Both the position numbers and the translations under genes were made by a program. From positions 1-9,464 of the forward strand of contig JAISQC010000119.1 in the NCBI GenBank assembly GCA_031274465.1: 9,464 nt of DNA, given 5' to 3'. The notes under the pieces are model-generated. The model had not been told where the DNA came from. It saw nothing but the letters and a program-made list of their open reading frames with translations, and did no database searches. The stretch comes from Synergistaceae bacterium. Lineage in GTDB: Bacteria; Synergistota; Synergistia; Synergistales; Synergistaceae. This document shows, in pieces, positions 5,950-9,464 of this stretch; positions within the stretch are counted from its first letter, which is position 1, and each line of letters starts with the position of its first letter.

Positions 5950-6993
5950 TTACCGATCTTCCAGCAGCATCTCGTCTCCCAATGGCAGCGACAGCTCCTG
6001 GCCTATGTTGAGCTTGTTCGGGTCGCTCAGGTCGTTTGCCTTGGCAAGGAGGGTCCATGACGAGCCCTGCCCGTAGATTTTGCGCGCTATTATCCACAGG
6101 CTCTCCCCCCTGCTGACTCGGTAAGTCCTGTCAACAACAAGCCCGCGCAGGTCCAGCTCGGTGATGCCGGGTATCTTCCAGAGGGATTCCTCGACCAGAT
6201 AGCGGACGTAGAGGTTGGGTATCCTCCCCGACGCCTTGAGCGTGCTCCCGAAGCGCTCGACCACGACCTCAATGCGGCCGATGTCCTTCCCGTTGGACAC
6301 CTTTTGCCTGGTGAAGCCGATGTTGTACGCCCCTTCGCCCGTGGCCTGCGCCTCGGGCACTATTATGTCTTCGGTCGCTGCCGCGATGGTGGCTGGGGAT
6401 GGCGCGTATTCCATATAGTTTGTGATCGAGTCGTATTTGTAATTGAAGCGGCTCGTCATGTTGTCCACTATAAGCGCATGTCCGTCCGCCCATTCCATCA
6501 TTTTTTCGTAGCCCCTGAGCGCCGCGAGCCCCGCCACGCTCACCACGAGCACTGCGATCAGGCAGTTAAGGAACATGCCGAATTTGTGCCTCCAAACCGC
6601 CGAGGTAGGGGATTTGGCTATGCTCTGCATGGCAAACCCCGTCCTGCGCAGCGCGGGGTTGCCCGGCTGGAGCGCGAGCGCCCTGTTCCAGAGGTCGCGG
6701 GCTTTTTCGTACTTGCTCTGCTGGAAGTATATCCTCGCGAGAAGGTCCATGGCTATCGGGTTTTGCGAGCCTTCCCTGAATATCAGCCGGAAGAGGAGCG
6801 ATTCGGCCTTGAATATGTCCACGTTCCACGCCAGATATTGGGCCCGCCAGATGATCACGGACTCCACGAGGGAGGCTACCGCCTTTATTTTTTCCATGCC
6901 ATCGAGTATTTCATCGGTGCGCGATTCGGAATTGTCAGCGGCGGAGGTCTTGACTTTCATGGGTACCTGATGGTGCCGTGCGTGTTCGACCAA
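5950..6993 (-). CDS. TPR - transmembrane - BON-like - LysM protein
   Basis: A 347-residue membrane protein. Residues about 62-125 form TPR-like helices (AESLLFRLIF, AMDLLARIYFQQSKYEKARDLWNRALALQPGNP). One transmembrane helix spans about 139-160 (FLNCLIAVLVVSVAGLAAL). After a linker come a BON-like fold at about 240-286 (IEVVVERFGSTLKASGRIPN, then VEESLWKIPGITELDLRGL) and a LysM domain at 290-337 (YRVSRGESLWIIARKIYG through LNIGQELSLP). The likely topology is cytoplasmic TPR with BON-LysM outside the membrane, where LysM would bind peptidoglycan. BON plus LysM also occurs in E. coli YgaU/Kbp. The start is TTG at 6993: AGGAGG (7005-7010) overlaps the stop of the preceding gene, with an 11-nt spacer. 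ATG at 6960 has no good site. Tight coupling implies joint function with the GrpE-like gene. Exact role is unknown. Confidence 0.83.
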   Translation of the reverse strand: MVEHARHHQVPMKVKTSAADNSESRTDEILDGMEKIKAVASLVESVIIWRAQYLAWNVDIFKAESLLFRLIFREGSQNPIAMDLLARIYFQQSKYEKARDLWNRALALQPGNPALRRTGFAMQSIAKSPTSAVWRHKFGMFLNCLIAVLVVSVAGLAALRGYEKMMEWADGHALIVDNMTSRFNYKYDSITNYMEYAPSPATIAAATEDIIVPEAQATGEGAYNIGFTRQKVSNGKDIGRIEVVVERFGSTLKASGRIPNLYVRYLVEESLWKIPGITELDLRGLVVDRTYRVSRGESLWIIARKIYGQGSSWTLLAKANDLSDPNKLNIGQELSLPLGDEMLLEDR

Positions 6994-7008
6994 TGTTCTC
7001 TAAGCCTC

Positions 7009-8682
7009 CTACTCGTCCTCCGTTGGTTTTTTCAGATCGTCCCGCGCGGGCGCGCCGCCCCGCCTCGGTCTTCCCCTCCCGGCCGTCCGGGTTCCAGCGG
7101 CTCTGGCCCTCTTCGGTTTTTGTGGTCCGTCTGCCGGCGCCTCGCCGGTTTCATCTAACGCCGCATTCTCCCCGTCCGGCTGTTCGGCCTTCTTCCGGCG
7201 CGGCCTTCTCTTAGCCGGTTCCGGCATGACGATTTCCGGCACTGCGTCATCCTCGGTTTTTGCGTCCTGCGCCTCTTGCTCGGCCTGAGCCGCGTATTGC
7301 CGTTCGGCCTTCTTTAATCGCGGCATCCTCTTGGCCGGTGCCGGCATGACGATTTCCGGCACTGCGTCGTCCTCGGTTTTGGCGTCCTGCGTCACTTGCT
7401 CGCCCTGTGCCTCGTCCAGCGGTTCGGCCTTCTTCCGGCGCGTCCTTCTCTTGGCCGGTTCCGGCGCGGCGATTTCCGGCGCGGCGTTGTCCTCGGTTTT
7501 GGCGTCTTGCGTCACTTGCTCGCCCTGTGCCTCGTCCAGCGGTTCGGCCTTCTTCCGGCGCGGCCTTCTCTTGGCCGGTTCCGGCGCGGCGATTTCGAGC
7601 GCTGCCGCGCTTTCCGTCCTCTCCGAAGCTGTTTCCTTCGGCTGCGACGCGATTAGGCGGCTGGCCTTTCTCAGGCGCACCCTCATCGGGGAAGGCGGCG
7701 CAATTTCCTCTTCCGTTTCTTGGGACTCGTCTGAGGGGGATATGACCTCAGCTTCAAGCCCTTCCGCCTCCTGATGCGCGCGGTCATCCAATGGGGCAAG
7801 GTCAGCCGGAGCTGGCATGTCGGCATCCTCATTGGGGGCTTTTTCCTCTTCCGGTTCGGCATCTTGAGAGTGAATCGGCGTTGCAGCAAGCGTTTCTGGA
7901 ATTGCGTCGCCCGGCTCTGAATCCGGGGTTTCCTGCGCCGCCTCGGGTTCTTCATTCATCGGCAGGGTTTCCGCCGCAGAGGGCGCGTCCGTTGGAGCAT
8001 ACTCTTCCAAAACTGCGGGTTTTGCGGCGTCCTCCGCGTCTTCCTCGTTCATCGGCTCCAGGTTCATCGGTTCCGGGGTTGCTTCGGATTCGACCTCCGC
8101 CGCAACGTCTGGCGCGATCTCCGGTTCCGGCGTGTCGGTGGGTTCGCCCTCCGGTTGCGGAGGTGCCGCGCGAAGGAATGCCGAGCTGGCGCTGGAGGCC
8201 GGCTTTCCTATTATGACTTCGCCCAGCTGCACGACTTCCCCCCGAAGAAGTATCGTCGGTTTGATAGCGTCGATGACCTGCTCGCGCGTCAGGTTAGGTA
8301 TCTCGCGCACTTCCAGCACCTTAGCCTCTTTTTGCGGCGCCGTCGTGCCGATGTGATCGACTATCTCGACGCCGCCGTCGGACATCGACATCCACATGCT
8401 TTCGAGCGAATAGAGAGCGTCGCGTATCTCTTTAGGCATTCTGGAAAGGCCTTCTATCTTGCGGCGAATGCGCCAGATGCCGGTTCCGAGCTCCACCAGA
8501 AAATTAGCCATGTTGAGCCGTTCGTCCTTCGTCGCGTTTTCCATGCGGGAGATGGACGGGCTGATAAGTTCTATCAGTTCTTCAAGGAGGTCCAGCTGCT
8601 CTTTCGAGAATTCCGGCTCGGGCAGTCTGAACTCGGCCGGCACCCATAATTGTTTGAGCTTTGTCATAAACGACTGCTTCAA
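7009..8682 (-). CDS. GrpE-like domain protein with long charged, repeat-bearing C-terminal tail
   Basis: A 557-residue protein. Residues about 24-100 are predicted helical (FSKEQLDLLEELIELI and on). Residues 104-160 (GVEIVDHIGTT..., NLTREQVIDAIKPTIL, GEVIIGKP) resemble the C-terminal beta domain of GrpE-type DnaK nucleotide-exchange factors; this is recognised by pattern, not by search. After 165 the sequence is low-complexity: an acidic Pro/Glu/Ala region (175-330), then 40-residue repeats (362-500) with basic blocks such as KRRPRRKKAE, then a basic tail with RGRP (536-539), an AT-hook-like core. The start is TTG at 8682 with AAGGAG (8690-8695) at a 7-nt spacer; ATG at 8667 is too far from that site. 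The tail could bind nucleic acid or polyanions; that is inference. The 118-nt gap to queT shows no convincing promoter, only a small stem at 8701-8718. This is not the housekeeping GrpE, which lacks such a tail. Confidence 0.78.
   Translation of the reverse strand: MKQSFMTKLKQLWVPAEFRLPEPEFSKEQLDLLEELIELISPSISRMENATKDERLNMANFLVELGTGIWRIRRKIEGLSRMPKEIRDALYSLESMWMSMSDGGVEIVDHIGTTAPQKEAKVLEVREIPNLTREQVIDAIKPTILLRGEVVQLGEVIIGKPASSASSAFLRAAPPQPEGEPTDTPEPEIAPDVAAEVESEATPEPMNLEPMNEEDAEDAAKPAVLEEYAPTDAPSAAETLPMNEEPEAAQETPDSEPGDAIPETLAATPIHSQDAEPEEEKAPNEDADMPAPADLAPLDDRAHQEAEGLEAEVISPSDESQETEEEIAPPSPMRVRLRKASRLIASQPKETASERTESAAALEIAAPEPAKRRPRRKKAEPLDEAQGEQVTQDAKTEDNAAPEIAAPEPAKRRTRRKKAEPLDEAQGEQVTQDAKTEDDAVPEIVMPAPAKRMPRLKKAERQYAAQAEQEAQDAKTEDDAVPEIVMPEPAKRRPRRKKAEQPDGENAALDETGEAPADGPQKPKRARAAGTRTAGRGRPRRGGAPARDDLKKPTEDE
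7183..7599 (-). repeat. 120-bp in-frame tandem repeat, about 3.5 copies
   Basis: Units at 7543-7599 (partial), 7423-7542, 7303-7422 and 7183-7302 have an exact 120-bp period, encoding 40-residue repeats at residues 362-500. Each starts with a proline-rich acidic stretch or link, has a basic KRRPRRKKAE-type block and ends with QDAKTED. The 60-bp stretches 7381-7440 and 7501-7560 differ at only one position, indicating recent duplication or gene conversion. The unit nearest 7183 is more diverged. Confidence 0.93.
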
Positions 8683-8800
8683 TTAAGAACTCCTTCTTTC
8701 GCAGAGGCAAGTCTCCGCACACAACACATCTCGTTGATTCCTTCCAGTATGATAGTTTCGCCTATTTTACGAATATCCGCAAGAGGTTTTGGAAAAGTTT

Positions 8801-9274
8801 TTATTTTTTTTGCCGAATTAAATCAGTCCGCCCGAGCGCCTTTACGAGAGGAAGCCCCAGCGCGAAGCATGCGATCGCTTCCCCGCACCCCACGTAAAAG
8901 ATGGACATGAGCGCGTTCATGTTCATAAGGAACGACAGATACCAACCGACTACGACCGCATTTACCAGAACTGGGGCAGATGCCGCGAGCAAACGGTTGG
9001 GGGCGAAGTAAGTCAGGATTGCCGCTATCAGGGTCGCGGCGCTGCCCAGGAAAACGTCCCACGGGCCGAGGCCCCCCAATATGTTCGCGATCATGCAGCC
9101 GACGAAGAGGCCCGGTACGGCTTCGAGCCACAGGCATGGCAGCAGCGTGAGCGCTTCGGACACGCGGACCTGCATGGGGCCGTACGACAGCGGCTGAAAC
9201 AGCATGGTCACGGCCACGTAAAGCGCGGCAATTATCGCGCCCCGCGCGATTTCCAGAGTTTTTGGCGGAACCAT
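8801..9274 (-). CDS. queT: QueT family transporter, ECF S-component (queuosine precursor uptake)
   Basis: A 157-residue integral membrane protein with about five to six hydrophobic segments. It carries the family signature QVRVSEALTLLP (35-46), followed by EAVPGLFVGCMIANILGG and WDVFLGSAATLIAAILTYF. QueT proteins are substrate-binding S-components of energy-coupling-factor transporters, thought to import a queuosine precursor (preQ0/preQ1 or queuine) for tRNA modification. The shared EcfA/EcfT energising module is not in the window, as is usual for group II ECF systems. The ATG at 9274 is chosen because the protein then begins just before the first membrane helix, as in homologues; GAGGA lies 12 nt upstream, a weak site. 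ATG at 9325 or TTG at 9334 would add an unlikely basic extension. I found no preQ1 riboswitch pattern upstream. Confidence 0.88.
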   Translation of the reverse strand: MVPPKTLEIARGAIIAALYVAVTMLFQPLSYGPMQVRVSEALTLLPCLWLEAVPGLFVGCMIANILGGLGPWDVFLGSAATLIAAILTYFAPNRLLAASAPVLVNAVVVGWYLSFLMNMNALMSIFYVGCGEAIACFALGLPLVKALGRTDLIRQKK

Positions 9275-9338
9275 GCCGCAACACCGTCCTCGAAGAATTG
9301 GCGAATGGCGAACCGCTCGCGCCATGCCGAGCAAATTA

Positions 9339-9344
9339 ATTATA
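9339..9344 (-). promoter_or_regulatory. Possible -10 box for queT
   Basis: A perfect TATAAT on the minus strand (9344 to 9339), about 65 nt upstream of the queT ATG. The hexamer at the -35 distance (TATAAA) is a poor match, so this is only a candidate. Confidence 0.3.
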
Positions 9345-9431
9345 ACCTAAAATCCCGGTATTTTATACATAGGATAGGATGATATTTTTTGAAAGCGCTG
9401 TAATACCAATGAAAATAAACATCTAAGAAGG

Positions 9432-9460
9432 TTGCAAACCTCGAATTTCATATGTATAAT
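9432..9460 (+). promoter_or_regulatory. Putative sigma70 promoter with dyads, pointing out of the window
   Basis: TTGCAA (9432-9437), a 17-nt spacer and a perfect TATAAT (9455-9460) on the plus strand. Its gene would lie beyond 9464. A dyad AGGTT-GCA-AACCT (9429-9441) covers the -35, and CATAT-GTATA-ATATG (9449-9463) covers the -10. Either could be an operator, although the second is AT-rich and may be chance. Confidence 0.45.
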
Positions 9461-9464
9461 ATGG

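Noticed and set aside
5252..6097. Minus-strand open frame spanning the ArnD-like, DUF3842 and LysM gene ends
   Set aside because: It crosses the strong terminator and three recognised genes, and its composition is that of a shadow frame.
6304..7158. Plus-strand open frame opposite the LysM gene
   Set aside because: It is a shadow of the minus-strand gene with no recognisable protein features.
7183..7599. Periodic repeats considered as a CRISPR array
   Set aside because: The whole 120-bp unit is repeated, with no unique spacers, and the array lies in frame inside a coding sequence.
9275..9345. preQ1 riboswitch upstream of queT
   Set aside because: I looked for the compact hairpin and the A-rich tail with a CACCCT-like core and found no match.

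Overview
This 9.5 kb window looks like chromosome of an anaerobic or microaerophilic, moderately GC-rich bacterium. It combines methylmalonyl-CoA decarboxylase/carboxyltransferase metabolism, an FprA-type flavodiiron protein and a QueT-type ECF transporter component. Together with the protein styles this is compatible with the Synergistota or a related group of amino-acid-fermenting anaerobes, but the assignment is inference: no rRNA or other marker gene is present.

Layout. (1) Left, minus strand: methylmalonyl-CoA epimerase (mce, 1742-2143) followed by the carboxyltransferase subunit mmdA (6-1565). Together they handle methylmalonyl-CoA in the propionate branch; further decarboxylase subunits would be expected beyond the left edge. 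The gap between them holds two inverted repeats, one with the form of a tiny IS-derived (MITE-like) element flanked by TTAG direct repeats. (2) A divergent promoter region, 2144-2376. (3) Plus strand, 2377-5884: a compact five-gene cluster encoding a zinc-ribbon/helical protein resembling the TIGR03826 (YvyF-like) family, the flavodiiron protein FprA, a class I SAM methyltransferase resembling phospholipid N-methyltransferases, an ArnD-like NodB-fold protein that has lost its catalytic and metal-binding residues, and a DUF3842 protein. Gaps are 6 to 31 nt, so co-transcription is likely. (4) A strong intrinsic terminator (5889-5914) oriented for the convergent minus-strand genes. (5) Minus strand, 8682-5950: two coupled genes, both with TTG starts. 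The first encodes a GrpE-like domain followed by a very long charged tail containing 40-residue repeats. The second encodes a TPR - transmembrane - BON - LysM protein. (6) Right end, minus strand: queT (8801-9274), then an upstream region with a divergent promoter pointing out of the window.

The least ordinary parts are the pseudo-enzyme ArnD homologue in an operon with a methyltransferase and a flavodiiron protein, and the coupled pair of a GrpE-like/charged-repeat protein with a membrane-spanning TPR/LysM protein. Neither pair matches a described system I can name. No CRISPR array, tRNA, rRNA or phage gene was seen.
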